Part shown: in pieces, positions 41,332-51,194 of the stretch
Position numbering within the stretch: the stretch's first letter is position 1
Layout: each line of letters starts with the position of its first letter
DNA from: Soonwooa buanensis
GTDB taxonomy: Bacteria > Bacteroidota > Bacteroidia > Flavobacteriales > Weeksellaceae
Direction: 5' to 3'
Length of the DNA: 64,000 nt
Assembly: GCF_900167905.1 (NCBI RefSeq)
Contig: NZ_FUYZ01000001.1
Coordinates: 1-64,000, forward strand
Program-made: the position numbers and the translations under genes
The notes under the pieces: model-generated
Databases searched by the model: none
Seen by the model: only the letters and a program-made list of their open reading frames with translations
Told to the model about the DNA's origin: nothing

Positions 41332-43593
41332 ATGAAAAAATTTTTACTCATTTTACCATATTTTTTTTCAATATTAATATACTCCCAATGTAACACCTTT
41401 TCGGATTGTAATCCTAATAGTGGCTTATATTCTGGCAATGATCCTAGCCTAATAGAATATGATAATTTTACAGTTGCTTTTCATACCTCAGTGGTTAAAG
41501 ATGCTTTTGGTCAATGGAAAATTTGGGGCGCAAATGGAAAATCGGATGGCACCACACCAGCGAGTGTTCCCCAAATAATAAATCAAGAAAACTATCCAAA
41601 ATTACGTGGTGATATTTTAAAAGTTGCACTAGGCTCCTTTTATGGTAATGGTCAATTAATTGTATTAACAACAGAAGGTTTATTTGCTGGAGGTGCTTCT
41701 GGGGCAGTAATCCCGTTAAGTATCAAACCGACTGACGAATTTGATAAAGTGACTGTGGATTCTAAGTCAGATGGTTTGCCAGCTGGGATAACACCACAAG
41801 ATGTCAAAATGCTTTTCGCTTCCACTTATACATTAATCTTGACAACATGTACCGGCGAGGTATATGTCCTAAGCGAAAACCCAGTAGCTTGGGCTAATGG
41901 AAAGCAAGGAAGTGATAATGTGTGGCATCAAGTTATGGAAAATCCTACTACGTCACTTAAAGATGTCATCGTCTGTCGTGGGCAAAGTGCAAAAGGATAT
42001 GCGTTAAAAAAAGATGGTTCGCTATGGACTTGGGGCGAAAAAGTACAACTAGGAGCCAATCAAATATCACAGACTGTTTCTCTTGATTATGCAACTAAAA
42101 TGCTTGTGCCAACTGGTATTTCGAAAATAAAAATGATACAGATGGGAACTGGACAATTAGATACTGCATCTTATTTTGTCTTAGATGATCTAGGACAACT
42201 TTTTGTACTCGGCCATAATGAATATGGACAGTTAGGAACAGTTCCATACATAAAAAAGATACAAAAGACATGGGCTATTTCAAGATATACAGATGGCAGC
42301 CCTGTTAATGACATTGTTTGGGTTTCTTCTGGCGAACATCAAAGTTGGGGAGAGAATACCGGAATAATTACAAAAGATGGAAAATACTACACCGCTGGTA
42401 ATAATGGATATTACATGATTGGTAGAGAAAAACAAGGAACTTATAATTATTGGGGAGCATCGAATGGCATTTTATCATCAGACATTATAACATTTTGTGA
42501 AATAGGTAGCCATTGTAGTGCAGTCATTAAAAAAGGTAGTTCGCATTATGGTTATGCAGGACATCATATTGCTGGCTCCATGGGCGACGGAACAGTAAGT
42601 GATGGCGTAGAAATGGCTTACAACTTTGTCATAACACCAGAAGTTTCGGTATGCGGGGTTACTTGTAATGACCCAAGCATTGTAAATAACAGCCCGGTTT
42701 GTGATGAAGAAGCCGAAGCTATTTTCACGATACGAAGTACCCCAAATGATAAAGTGGAATATTCGTTAAACAATGGATCAACACAAACAATCACCATTGA
42801 TAGTACTGGTCGATTTGAAATTAAAATCCCCAATATTACTACCGAACAAGAATTAAAAGTAACTCGCTTTACAAATAATATTTGTGATAAAACCGTTTCT
42901 ATCGTTTCTAAAATTAAACTAAAACCAAGAACAGATCCTGAATTTTCGAGCTTGAATAAAATCTGTTTTAAGCAAACTAATCCTCCATTGCCAACAACTT
43001 CTGACAATGGCATCAAAGGAACTTGGTCACCCGAAATTGACAACCAAAAAGAAATTAAATATACCTTCACACCAGATAAAGGACAATGTGCTAAAATCTT
43101 TAGTATCACTATTCCGTTAATTAATAACTCAAACATCAATATTGAAGAATTGGCAAATAATTCTATTAATGTTAATGTAACTGCTGGGACGCCTACGTAC
43201 GAATATCAACTTCTTGACAGTGAAGAAAACATCATAATACCTTGGCAACCAAACAGTTCTTTCATCAATTTAAAACCAGATTTTTATATTGTGCAAGTAA
43301 GAACTTTTGGGACGGACTGTCTATCGCAAGCCGAATATTTGTTTTTAAATATACCTAATGTCATTACACCTAACAACGACGGAAAAAATGATAAATTAAA
43401 CCTAAAGTATTTAGAAAAGGCGCCAGAAGCTAAACTAACTATTATAGATCGTTTCGGGAAAATAATGGCCGTTTTTAACTCAACCTCAACACATCAGGAA
43501 TATATAAATTTTAAATCGGGGACCTATTGGTACATCTTCGAAGATGGCAAAGGCAAAACAAAAAATGGTTGGATTTTAGTGAAAAACAATTAG
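41332..43593 (+). CDS. RCC1-like surface protein with gliding-motility/T9SS type B C-terminal domain
   Basis: A 753-residue secreted protein. Signal peptide MKKFLLILPYFFSILIYSQ. Residues about 30-430 contain RCC1-like propeller repeats (GYALKKDGSLWTWGEKVQLG; YFVLDDLGQLFVLGHNEYGQ). Beta-sandwich repeats follow (about 430-650). The C-terminus is the gliding-motility-associated domain used for type B T9SS secretion: IPNVITPNNDGKNDKLNLKY through to GWILVKNN. The protein is likely anchored on the surface as an adhesin or binding protein. Length and order fit that group. Confidence 0.88.
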   Translation: MKKFLLILPYFFSILIYSQCNTFSDCNPNSGLYSGNDPSLIEYDNFTVAFHTSVVKDAFGQWKIWGANGKSDGTTPASVPQIINQENYPKLRGDILKVALGSFYGNGQLIVLTTEGLFAGGASGAVIPLSIKPTDEFDKVTVDSKSDGLPAGITPQDVKMLFASTYTLILTTCTGEVYVLSENPVAWANGKQGSDNVWHQVMENPTTSLKDVIVCRGQSAKGYALKKDGSLWTWGEKVQLGANQISQTVSLDYATKMLVPTGISKIKMIQMGTGQLDTASYFVLDDLGQLFVLGHNEYGQLGTVPYIKKIQKTWAISRYTDGSPVNDIVWVSSGEHQSWGENTGIITKDGKYYTAGNNGYYMIGREKQGTYNYWGASNGILSSDIITFCEIGSHCSAVIKKGSSHYGYAGHHIAGSMGDGTVSDGVEMAYNFVITPEVSVCGVTCNDPSIVNNSPVCDEEAEAIFTIRSTPNDKVEYSLNNGSTQTITIDSTGRFEIKIPNITTEQELKVTRFTNNICDKTVSIVSKIKLKPRTDPEFSSLNKICFKQTNPPLPTTSDNGIKGTWSPEIDNQKEIKYTFTPDKGQCAKIFSITIPLINNSNINIEELANNSINVNVTAGTPTYEYQLLDSEENIIIPWQPNSSFINLKPDFYIVQVRTFGTDCLSQAEYLFLNIPNVITPNNDGKNDKLNLKYLEKAPEAKLTIIDRFGKIMAVFNSTSTHQEYINFKSGTYWYIFEDGKGKTKNGWILVKNN

Positions 43594-43642
43594 CAGACTC
43601 TAATATATTTTAGCAAGTCAAATTTCTCCTTAACTTCGCAAC

Positions 43643-44104
43643 ATGTTACAAATTGTATTAGTTGGGATTTTGGTAGTTGCCTGTAATGTATTTATTCAGG
43701 CATTGTCGACTCTTTATTTCCTTAAAATATTTATTCCACAATTCAAACGTTGGCGCACAAAAAATGAATTGCTAACTGCATTCGCAATGTTGGTATTTCT
43801 CATCATGTTTTTCACACTTTTACACGGTGGGCAATGCACTTTGTGGGCAGCAGTCTATTATTTGAATCCACAAATTTCAAGTTTATCAAGCTTTTCCGAA
43901 TCTATTTATTTTTCGTTAATTACCTTTACTACCATTGGTTATGGCGATGTCGTCATCGATTCCGAATGGCGGATTCTTGCAGGATTGGAAGCCATTAACG
44001 GCATTATGCTTGTTGGATGGTCAACAGCCATGGTTTTTGCATTTTTGCAAGTAATTTATAAAAACGGAAATCATCCTCATTTACATTTTGGCGACGATAA
44101 ATAA
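43643..44104 (+). CDS. Two-TM potassium channel
   Basis: A 153-residue protein with a pore region between hydrophobic segments. The K+ selectivity filter is TIGYGD, in FTTIGYGDVVIDSEW (about 97-111). Membrane segments are at about 5-27, 45-65 and 118-138, so the first may be an extra helix relative to KcsA. No RCK or cyclic-nucleotide domain is attached. It probably conducts K+ across the inner membrane. Confidence 0.9.
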   Translation: MLQIVLVGILVVACNVFIQALSTLYFLKIFIPQFKRWRTKNELLTAFAMLVFLIMFFTLLHGGQCTLWAAVYYLNPQISSLSSFSESIYFSLITFTTIGYGDVVIDSEWRILAGLEAINGIMLVGWSTAMVFAFLQVIYKNGNHPHLHFGDDK

Positions 44105-44252
44105 TCTTCAAAGCAATGTAAGATTTTGACCATGATTAAGAAAGATTCTCTGGCGCAAAAAAGATTGATTATTTATTTTAAAAGTACTGATGCTACATAA
44201 CCTCGTGTCATGGCATAGTAATTGAAAAAACTTAACTATTAAATCTAAAATT

Positions 44253-44600
44253 ATGAAATCAAGCCTTAAATTTTTATCAGCTGCTGTATTTTTCATCTCA
44301 TCTGTGCAATGTAGTGTACAGACGTCGGATAATACAAGTATTAAGACACTTTTTGTAAGTGCAGAACAGAAAGATTGTTCGAACGGAGCTGGGACGCAAA
44401 AATGTATGTTAGTCCGAGAGAAACCAACGGACCAGTGGACTTACTTTTATAATCAAATTGATGGATTTACGTATCAACCTGGTTACGACTATGTGTTGAC
44501 AGTTTCTACAACCAAAATCGCTAATCCACCCGCAGATGCTAGTTCGATTAAATACACATTAATTAAACAAATCTCTAAAAACAAACGTGAACAGTTTTAA
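44253..44600 (+). CDS. DUF4377 lipoprotein
   Basis: A 115-residue protein with a lipoprotein signal (FFISSVQCS, Cys near residue 20). The mature part fits DUF4377: paired Cys in KDCSNGAGTQKCMLVRE, then WTYFYNQIDGFTYQPGYDYVL, a conserved stretch in the META/heat-shock-linked DUF4377 family. The function is not known; it is located in the periplasm or outer membrane. A terminator follows. Confidence 0.85.
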   Translation: MKSSLKFLSAAVFFISSVQCSVQTSDNTSIKTLFVSAEQKDCSNGAGTQKCMLVREKPTDQWTYFYNQIDGFTYQPGYDYVLTVSTTKIANPPADASSIKYTLIKQISKNKREQF

Positions 44601-44628
44601 AAATTAAAAAATAATCATTTATAAAAGT

Positions 44629-44655
44629 AAAAGCCGAATCTCGTATTTGGCTTTT
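44629..44655 (+). terminator. Terminator after the DUF4377 gene
   Basis: AAAAGCCGAAT-ctcg-TATTTGGCTTTT hairpin ending in TTTTG; moderate tail. Confidence 0.75.
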
Positions 44656-44981
44656 GTTGTCTATTTTTTTTAGAAAACAGCAAAATAATTTAGCGCCTTT
44701 TTAAGGCTTAAAAACATTTATTGTCCATTTTAAAACAAATTAAAAATCTAATAATCAACATATTACCATTTGCAAAATTCATAAAACACCTATATTTATT
44801 ATAGAGAATATAAAGTATTTTGCGCAAAAATTAATACTAAAACTTTGCAAATATTTAAACCAAATAACACTCCAGTTCTTTAAATATATTTTTTTAAATA
44901 TTTGACAGCTCAAGAGTTTAATAAAATAAAAAATGGTCGAAAATACATTCGACCATCTTTATTTTTAAATTATTGATTTTA
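44656..44981. other. Intergenic region with leftward terminator
   Basis: AT-rich and non-coding. It contains the hairpin at 44932-44966 that ends the leftward gene starting at 46277; nothing else was seen. Confidence 0.5.
44932..44966 (-). terminator. Terminator after the DUF937-OmpA gene
   Basis: On the minus strand GATGGTCGAATG-tatt-TTCGACCATT is followed by a T-rich tail. Confidence 0.88.
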
Positions 44982-46277
44982 TTATTTCACAAAACGAATA
45001 GCAGTTTTTCTATCTGCTTCTCTTTCTTTGTCTGAAGCATCAGCTGGAACTTTTGCAAATTCTGAACCATAACCCTCTGCTTCTTTAACTTGAGCAGAAC
45101 CTAAAGCAGTTTTAACAGCTGTAGCTCTTTCTTTAGATAATTTTAGGTTAGTTGCAGCATCACCTTTTTTGTCTGTGTAAGCACCAATTTTGATGTTAGC
45201 AGCTGGGAACTCAGCAAGAATAGCTTTCAAATTATCTAACTGAACTTGAGATTCTGGTGTTAATTTAGTTGAATTAAACTCGAAATTTAAATTATCAAAA
45301 TTAAACCATCTGTCTTTAAGTTGTGCTTCTGTTGAGTTCTTATACTCGTCAGATTTTAAGAATGTAACGATTTGATCTTCGATACCTCCTTTGTAAGCAT
45401 TAATAGTTTTACCACTAGGTAAAGTAACTACCATACTTTCTCTTTGCACCGTTGTACCATTAGCAGTAGAATCTACAGTTGTACTCGATGCAACAGTGTC
45501 TGTTACAATTGCAGTACTATCTGTGGTACCAGCAGGTACAGTATCACCTTTTTTGCCACATTGTTTCCATAAGAACCAACCAGCCAATAAAAGAAGTAAC
45601 AATGGAAGTAACCACTTCAGGATAGAACCTCCTCCTCCATTGTCATTTGGTGGTGGCGTGTGTACATTTCCGCTTTTTGTAACATGAGCGCCAGAGTCAA
45701 CATACTCTGTCTCTTTGTTAACAACAGGCTTCGGAACTTCCACTGTCGGAGTCGCTGCAGCTGCGGCTCCACCAAGACCTAAACCTGCAAGACTAAGACC
45801 CGCTGGTAATAAGCCCGAAACAATGCCTTTTTGATCATTTAACAAATTAGTGAATTGGTTTTGATCTAGATTGTTATCAGTAATATACTTACCTAAAAAT
45901 CCAAAACTGCTCCCTCCTACTAGATCTAATAATTGGTGACCAGAAGCTGGACTAACACCAGCAAAATTAGATACCGTGTTAACCAAAGTATCTGCCTTTC
46001 CTCCAAAAATTAAAGAAATTATTGACTTGATAGTTCCAGCAACGCTGTCAGAACCACTCGTCATCTGAGAAACAAAATCGGAAGACGCAAGACTTTTCAG
46101 AGTAGAGAAAAGTGTTGAGTCCCCCGAATTATTTGCCATTCCACCAATAATAGCTGGTAAGAATGCACTAACTGCATTTGACACATTGGAGTTACTTTCT
46201 CCTAAATGTGTTGATACTTGTGATACAATTTCTGGACTAAGTTGTCCTTTGATAAGGTCGATTAAGTTAATTGCCAT
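44982..46277 (-). CDS. DUF937-OmpA fusion membrane protein
   Basis: A 431-residue protein with an unusual order. Residues about 1-170 are a DUF937 domain (INLIDLIKGQLSPEIVSQV; FLPAIIGGMANNSGD) with no signal peptide. After a linker with Thr and Pro, one membrane segment follows (about 220-238, ILKWLLPLLLLLLAGWFLW). The C-terminus (about 325-431) is an OmpA-like peptidoglycan-binding domain (LNFEFNSTKLTPESQVQLD; GAYTDKKGDAATNLKLSKERA). So the DUF937 part should be cytoplasmic and the OmpA part periplasmic, linking cell wall and cytoplasm. Confidence 0.88.
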   Translation of the reverse strand: MAINLIDLIKGQLSPEIVSQVSTHLGESNSNVSNAVSAFLPAIIGGMANNSGDSTLFSTLKSLASSDFVSQMTSGSDSVAGTIKSIISLIFGGKADTLVNTVSNFAGVSPASGHQLLDLVGGSSFGFLGKYITDNNLDQNQFTNLLNDQKGIVSGLLPAGLSLAGLGLGGAAAAATPTVEVPKPVVNKETEYVDSGAHVTKSGNVHTPPPNDNGGGGSILKWLLPLLLLLLAGWFLWKQCGKKGDTVPAGTTDSTAIVTDTVASSTTVDSTANGTTVQRESMVVTLPSGKTINAYKGGIEDQIVTFLKSDEYKNSTEAQLKDRWFNFDNLNFEFNSTKLTPESQVQLDNLKAILAEFPAANIKIGAYTDKKGDAATNLKLSKERATAVKTALGSAQVKEAEGYGSEFAKVPADASDKEREADRKTAIRFVK

Positions 46278-46357
46278 AAGTGTTTATTTTTTTTGATAAT
46301 ACTAAGATAATCAAAAACTACACCATGTGTTAACTTTTTATCAAATAAAACTAAATT

Positions 46358-47833
46358 TTAATATGCTTTCGCAAATAAAACACGTTGTTTTGATGGTTTT
46401 CCTGTAATAAGAGATACGCCTTCTTCCATTTCGTTATCTAAAGGAATACATCTAATTGTGGCTTTTGTTTCATTTTTGATTTGCTCTTCCTCTTCATCTG
46501 TACCGTCCCAATGCGCCGAAATAAAACCTCCTTTTTCTTCTAAAACTTTTTTGAACTCCTCATAAGTGTCAACCTTAGTTACGTGAGTATCTCTGTAAGT
46601 TTTAGCTTTATTAAATACATCTTGCTGAATTGTTTTTAATAATTCTTCAATATAAGTATCAACATTATCAATTGGTTGCACTTCTTTAGTCAAATTATCT
46701 CTTCTCGCGATTTCGACAGTTCCGTTTTCTAAATCTTTAGGACCAATTGCCATTCTTACTGGCACACCTTTTAGTTCGTATTCAGCAAACTTCCAACCCG
46801 GTTTGTTCTGTGTATCGTTATCAAATTTAACAGAAATACCTTTCGCTTTTAATTTTGCTTGAATATCCAAAGCTACTTTGCTGATTTGTTCTAATTGTTC
46901 TTCTCCTTTAAAAATAGGAACAATAACAACCTGAATTGGAGCCAAACTTGGTGGCAATACCAAACCATGATCATCTGAATGCGTCATAATTAAAGCACCC
47001 ATTAGTCTAGTTGACGTTCCCCAAGACGTTGCCCAAGCATATTCTATTTTACCTTCTTTATTAGTGAATTTAACATCGAAAGCCTTCGCAAAATTTTGTC
47101 CTAAAAAGTGAGAAGTTCCGGCTTGTAAAGCTTTACCGTCTTGCATAAGAGCTTCTATACAATAAGTTTCGTCCGCACCAGCAAATCTCTCAGATGGTGT
47201 TTTAATACCTCTAACAACAGGAATTGCCATAAAGTTTTCTGCAAAATCTGCATAAACATCTAACATTTGTTCAGATTCTTCAATCGCTTCTTGACGCGTT
47301 GCATGCGCTGTGTGTCCTTCTTGCCAAAGGAATTCGGCTGTTCTAAGGAATAGACGCGTTCTCATCTCCCAACGTACAACATTTGCCCATTGGTTAATCA
47401 AGATTGGTAAATCTCTATAAGATTGAATCCAGTTTTTATAAGTACTCCAAATGATCGCCTCAGAAGTTGGACGAACAATAAGTTCTTCCTCTAATTTTGC
47501 ATTAGGATCAACAATTAATTTTCCTGGATTGTCTGGATCATTTTTAAGACGATAATGCGTAACTACCGCACATTCTTTAGCAAAACCTTCCGCATTCTTC
47601 TCTTCCGCTTCGAACAAGCTTTTCGGGACAAACAAGGGGAAATAAGCATTAACGTGTCCTGTTTCTTTGAATTTGCGATCCATCTCGTCACGCATTTTTT
47701 CCCAAATTGCATAACCGTAAGGTTTAATCACCATACAACCACGCACACCAGAGTTTTCTGCTAAGTCAGCTTTTACAACCAATTCGTTGTACCATTTGCT
47801 GTAATCTTCTGCCCTTGTTGTTAACTTTGCCAT
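46358..47833 (-). CDS. proS: Prolyl-tRNA synthetase (archaeal/eukaryal-type)
   Basis: A 491-residue class II synthetase that charges tRNA-Pro. Class II motif 2 is in [20 protein letters not shown] (about 151-170) and motif 3 in [21 protein letters not shown] (about 268-288). The editing domain (INS) of bacterial-type ProRS is missing, and the C-terminus carries the short extra domain ending in FAKAY. This is the type found in Bacteroidetes. Its start is divergent from the lipoprotein gene at 47981. Confidence 0.97.
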   Translation of the reverse strand: MAKLTTRAEDYSKWYNELVVKADLAENSGVRGCMVIKPYGYAIWEKMRDEMDRKFKETGHVNAYFPLFVPKSLFEAEEKNAEGFAKECAVVTHYRLKNDPDNPGKLIVDPNAKLEEELIVRPTSEAIIWSTYKNWIQSYRDLPILINQWANVVRWEMRTRLFLRTAEFLWQEGHTAHATRQEAIEESEQMLDVYADFAENFMAIPVVRGIKTPSERFAGADETYCIEALMQDGKALQAGTSHFLGQNFAKAFDVKFTNKEGKIEYAWATSWGTSTRLMGALIMTHSDDHGLVLPPSLAPIQVVIVPIFKGEEQLEQISKVALDIQAKLKAKGISVKFDNDTQNKPGWKFAEYELKGVPVRMAIGPKDLENGTVEIARRDNLTKEVQPIDNVDTYIEELLKTIQQDVFNKAKTYRDTHVTKVDTYEEFKKVLEEKGGFISAHWDGTDEEEEQIKNETKATIRCIPLDNEMEEGVSLITGKPSKQRVLFAKAY

Positions 47834-47980
47834 AAATTTTTTTGATATTTCTTTTTAACTTTTCTTTATAAAGCCAATCTAAAATAAAAGCAGTAATTTT
47901 ACCTGCCTATTTATCGTACTTTTTGGTACAAATTTGGTATAAAGAAATGCAAATATAATAAACTTAATACTCTGTTGAAA

Positions 47981-49039
47981 ATGAAAACTTTTAACAATTA
48001 TAACATTTTTAATCTTGTTAAGTCAAAAGCCTTAATAATGATTTCCAGCAGCTTCCTATTAACGTCTTGTATTGTCTATACAGGAGGTTATTCTGAGACT
48101 GATGGTGTATACTATGATCCTAATAGAGATAGCCTTCCAGAAGGTTATTCAGGGAATTATGGTAATCAGGTAGACCAATATTATGACTATGGCGATGTTG
48201 GTATCGTTGAACAATCTGTGAAAAACCAACAACTTAGTAACAACCGTTACGGAAGTTATGAGTCTGATTGGGGAAATTATACAGGAACAGAAACTTATTA
48301 CACCAATAATAATTGGGGTTGGGGATCTGGATATTATGGATACGGTATGCCATATTATGGTTCTCGTTGGGGCTATGGTTGGAATATCGGAATGAATTGG
48401 GGTTGGGGAAGCCCTTGGTATTACAACAGTTTCTATGATCCATTCTGGGGTTATGGCTATGGAGGTGGATATTGGGGAAGCTACTATTCGCCATATTACT
48501 CACCGTATTATTACGGATATGGTGGCGGATATTATCCTTACTATGGTAACAACTCATACTATATTCCGAGAGGAACAAGAAATACAAACGGAAATAGACT
48601 TTCTGGAATGTTAAGAGAAACTAGTGTAAGAAATATTACTACTAATAATTCTGGCGGAAGAAATTCTAATGGTAGCATTCGTAACCAAGGTATGATTAAT
48701 AACGGAAATAATGGGAATGTAAGAAATCCTAATAATATGGGTGGTTACAGAAATCCTCAATCTTTCCCTAATCAAAATGATAACGGATTTATCCGCCAAA
48801 ATGGAGGTATGAGAAATGATGGTGGTACTCGTAGTAATAACGGCGGCATTAGAAGTAACGACGGTGGTTTCAGAAATACAACACCAATGCAAAATTCTGG
48901 AGGATATCGTAATAGCGGATCTAGCAGCGGAGGATTCAACTCTAGTGGAGGTACAAGATCTGGCGGAAGTATGGGTGGTAGCACCGGTGGTGGCATGCGT
49001 TCTGGAGGCGGAGGCGGAATGAGATCTGGCGGACGTTAA
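47981..49039 (+). CDS. Gly/Tyr/Asn-rich lipoprotein
   Basis: A 352-residue protein. ATG at 47981 is used; the frame opens two codons earlier with TTG. The lipoprotein signal ends near residue 30 (SSSFLLTSCIVYTGG). The next ~50 residues are acidic, followed by a Tyr/Gly/Trp-rich section (about 95-190, with YYGYGGGYYPYYGN-like repeats), then an Asn/Gly/Arg-rich tail to the end (GGMRSGGGGGMRSGGR). Low complexity suggests a disordered or adhesive surface protein. Function not known. A FadL-like porin gene follows 58 bp later. Confidence 0.8.
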   Translation: MKTFNNYNIFNLVKSKALIMISSSFLLTSCIVYTGGYSETDGVYYDPNRDSLPEGYSGNYGNQVDQYYDYGDVGIVEQSVKNQQLSNNRYGSYESDWGNYTGTETYYTNNNWGWGSGYYGYGMPYYGSRWGYGWNIGMNWGWGSPWYYNSFYDPFWGYGYGGGYWGSYYSPYYSPYYYGYGGGYYPYYGNNSYYIPRGTRNTNGNRLSGMLRETSVRNITTNNSGGRNSNGSIRNQGMINNGNNGNVRNPNNMGGYRNPQSFPNQNDNGFIRQNGGMRNDGGTRSNNGGIRSNDGGFRNTTPMQNSGGYRNSGSSSGGFNSSGGTRSGGSMGGSTGGGMRSGGGGGMRSGGR

Positions 49040-49097
49040 TCCCATTTAAAAAAATAATTATAAACTTATAAAACAGTCTTTATTTAAGAACTTTAAT

Positions 49098-50528
49098 ATG
49101 TTAAAAAGAACATTACTGATACTTACTTTACCAGCAGCTTTTTATTTACAAGCTCAGGATATATCAGAAATTAAGAATACAACCGATGTCTATAACAACA
49201 ATAGCATTAATGGGACCGCAAAATATGTAGGTATGGCGGGGTCAATGGGAGCTTTAGGTGGCGATATCTCTAGCGTTAATGTTAACCCTGCAGGTTTGGG
49301 AGTTAATATTGCAAGTGACCTTAGTCTTAGTTTATCAACCTATTCTAACAAGAATACAAGTACATTAGGTAGCGCTTCTGCTTCTAATAAAGTTAATAAA
49401 ACTGATTTAGGCAACGCCTCTGCAATTATTGCATTTGACTTAAGTAATCTTAATTCTAAATGGAAATTTGTAAACATTGGTGTTAGCTACAATTCAACGT
49501 TCTTAAATGATCAAGTTGGAACTCCTGGAAATAGCAATATCAAAATCCAAAAGGATTTAATAGATGAAAATAATAATCCACTTGTTGGTAATTTAAGTTA
49601 TCAAGGACATGTCTATAGCAGAGATGGCCGTTCCGATAAAACTAACTTTACGATTGGTGCCAATTATGATAACAGAATCTATTTAGGAGCAGGTATTAAC
49701 ATGAGTAGCATTAGTTATACACAGGATGATTATTCATTTTTTCATCTAGATGCAAATAATGTTACCGATTCTTACGAAAAGCAATACACGCCATATTTAG
49801 AAGATTCGAGAGGATTCTCAGCTAACTTTGGTATTATTGGTAAAATCAACAATCAATTCCGTTTAGGAGCAGCTATTGAAACGCCAACTTGGTGGAATGT
49901 AGACCGAGTGTATAGAGATTATGCAATTGCGAATGATGGTTATACAGATACTGCCGAATTTTCGGAATCTAGAAATCTAAGAACACCTTTCAAAGCAACG
50001 GTGAGTGCCGCTTTTGTTCCGAATAAAAATTTCGCTTTTAACGTCGATTATATCCAAGGATTAAGTAAGCCTAAATATACAACGACTTCAGCTGTGAATT
50101 CAGATCTTAATGCTTTCTATAATGAGAATTATAAAAACTCATCAGAAGTGAGACTTGGTGCTGAATATCGTTACGAAGGTCTTCGTGTGAGAGCTGGTTA
50201 TGCATTTGCTAATAATCCATTCAATAACATTATGTTGTCTAGCTACAATAATGATGGATCTATACATGATGTTAACTACTCTAATCTAATGCTTTCTAAA
50301 AGAAATACTTTGGGCGTAGGTCTTGGCTATGACTTTAAAGCTTTCTACATCGATGCATCATATCAAAACGTGTCATCAGAATATGACAATCCGTTCTTGT
50401 ATGGTTCGGCAAATAACGGAACTGGTTATTACAGCAACAATTTTGATATCAACTCTCCTGCTTATGCCGTATCAAAAGTTAAAAATCAAATGAACAATTT
50501 AGTATTTACGCTTGGTTGGAAATTCTAA
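49098..50528 (+). CDS. OmpP1/FadL/TodX-family outer-membrane porin
   Basis: A 476-residue beta-barrel protein. Signal peptide MLKRTLLILTLPAAFYLQAQ. The FadL-like N-terminal segment appears in GTAKYVGMAGSMGALGGDIS and SVNVNPAGLG (about 37-68). Alternating hydrophobic strands run to the end (NQMNNLVFTLGWKF), with a terminal Phe. FadL proteins take up fatty acids or aromatic hydrocarbons, so it may feed the beta-oxidation pathway at 31855-38597. A terminator lies at 50547. Confidence 0.9.
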   Translation: MLKRTLLILTLPAAFYLQAQDISEIKNTTDVYNNNSINGTAKYVGMAGSMGALGGDISSVNVNPAGLGVNIASDLSLSLSTYSNKNTSTLGSASASNKVNKTDLGNASAIIAFDLSNLNSKWKFVNIGVSYNSTFLNDQVGTPGNSNIKIQKDLIDENNNPLVGNLSYQGHVYSRDGRSDKTNFTIGANYDNRIYLGAGINMSSISYTQDDYSFFHLDANNVTDSYEKQYTPYLEDSRGFSANFGIIGKINNQFRLGAAIETPTWWNVDRVYRDYAIANDGYTDTAEFSESRNLRTPFKATVSAAFVPNKNFAFNVDYIQGLSKPKYTTTSAVNSDLNAFYNENYKNSSEVRLGAEYRYEGLRVRAGYAFANNPFNNIMLSSYNNDGSIHDVNYSNLMLSKRNTLGVGLGYDFKAFYIDASYQNVSSEYDNPFLYGSANNGTGYYSNNFDINSPAYAVSKVKNQMNNLVFTLGWKF

Positions 50529-50546
50529 ACCAAACTAAAACATAAC

Positions 50547-50580
50547 AAAAAAGCTATTCAGATTTCGAATAGCTTTTTTT
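50547..50580. terminator. Bidirectional terminator after the FadL-like gene
   Basis: AAAAAAGCTATTC-agattt-CGAATAGCTTTTTTT hairpin, flanked by A and T runs. Confidence 0.93.
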
Positions 50581-50584
50581 ATTT

Positions 50585-50707
50585 TTAAGACTGTTGCAAC
50601 TCTTTATCAGTTGGCTGTGTTTTCTTTTGAGTAACTTTCTTAACCACATAATCGATAACGATAGGCGCTAAGATTGTCAAAAGTGTTTTAAATAATCTCG
50701 ATCTCAT
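50585..50707 (-). CDS. Small 40-residue membrane-associated protein
   Basis: An ATG at 50707 opens a 40-codon frame: MRSRLFKTLLTILAPIVIDY, then VVKKVTQKKTQPTDKEL and a final QQS. An amphipathic or membrane segment spans about residues 5-22, followed by a basic and polar tail. The stop lies directly at the bidirectional terminator, which supports a real gene. It is the size of small membrane proteins common in Flavobacteriales; the function is unknown. Confidence 0.6.
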   Translation of the reverse strand: MRSRLFKTLLTILAPIVIDYVVKKVTQKKTQPTDKELQQS

Positions 50708-50762
50708 AATTTGAATATTTAAAAGATTATAAACAAGATTTAAGCCACAATCATTAGCTTGA

Positions 50763-51098
50763 TTATTTTTCTACTAAAGCTTCACCATCGAATTTTACGT
50801 CATCCCAACCATACTTCATAAAGTTGCGGATATTTTGATGATCGTCTCCTTCGGGATCTTGCAATACCTCTTTTTTGTAATAATCTCCGAACAAATCTAA
50901 AGTCTGCTCTTTACTGAGGTTATTCATTTTAGCAAAATAAAAAATCTTGCAAGAGCCGTTGTTCTGATTGGCAACGTTAATTTGATCACCGTTGGTAAAT
51001 TTGGTTGGAAAAAAGTCATAATGTTTGTCAATATCAGCGATAACATTATTAAAATCAAAATTAGTTTCTCCGTTTTTTATCTGTTCTAAAATTGTCAT
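50763..51098 (-). CDS. HopJ-family protein
   Basis: A 111-residue protein. ATG at 51098 is chosen (MTILEQIKNGETNFDFNNVI); the longer frame begins with TTG and adds a segment without family similarity. The HopJ signature follows: IADIDKHYDFFPTKFTNGD, NNGSCKIFYFAKMNNLS, then LFGDYYKKEVLQDPEGDDH and NIRNFMKYGWDDVKFDGEAL. The family is named after a Pseudomonas type III effector, but it is spread in non-pathogens, and no T3SS is expected here. The role is unknown. Confidence 0.88.
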   Translation of the reverse strand: MTILEQIKNGETNFDFNNVIADIDKHYDFFPTKFTNGDQINVANQNNGSCKIFYFAKMNNLSKEQTLDLFGDYYKKEVLQDPEGDDHQNIRNFMKYGWDDVKFDGEALVEK

Positions 51099-51137
51099 TG
51101 TTTTAAATTTAAAAATCTTAGTTTCAAAAATACAATA

Positions 51138-51171
51138 AAAAAACTCCGAAATCAATCGAGTTCGGAGTTTT
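51138..51171 (-). terminator. Terminator after the nucleoside permease gene
   Basis: AAAACTCCGAA-atcaatcgag-TTCGGAGTTTT hairpin, with a T run on the minus strand after it. Confidence 0.88.
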
Positions 51172-51194
51172 GTAATATTTAAAGTTTAATAAAA

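Noticed and set aside
48234..49045. Long antisense frames opposite the Gly/Tyr/Asn-rich lipoprotein
   Set aside because: They arise from the repetitive codons of the real gene; translations are His/Asn- or Ser/Thr-rich low complexity without start context.
50763..51098. Type III effector, from the HopJ family name
   Set aside because: No type III secretion genes are present and the family is widespread in free-living bacteria; the name is historical.
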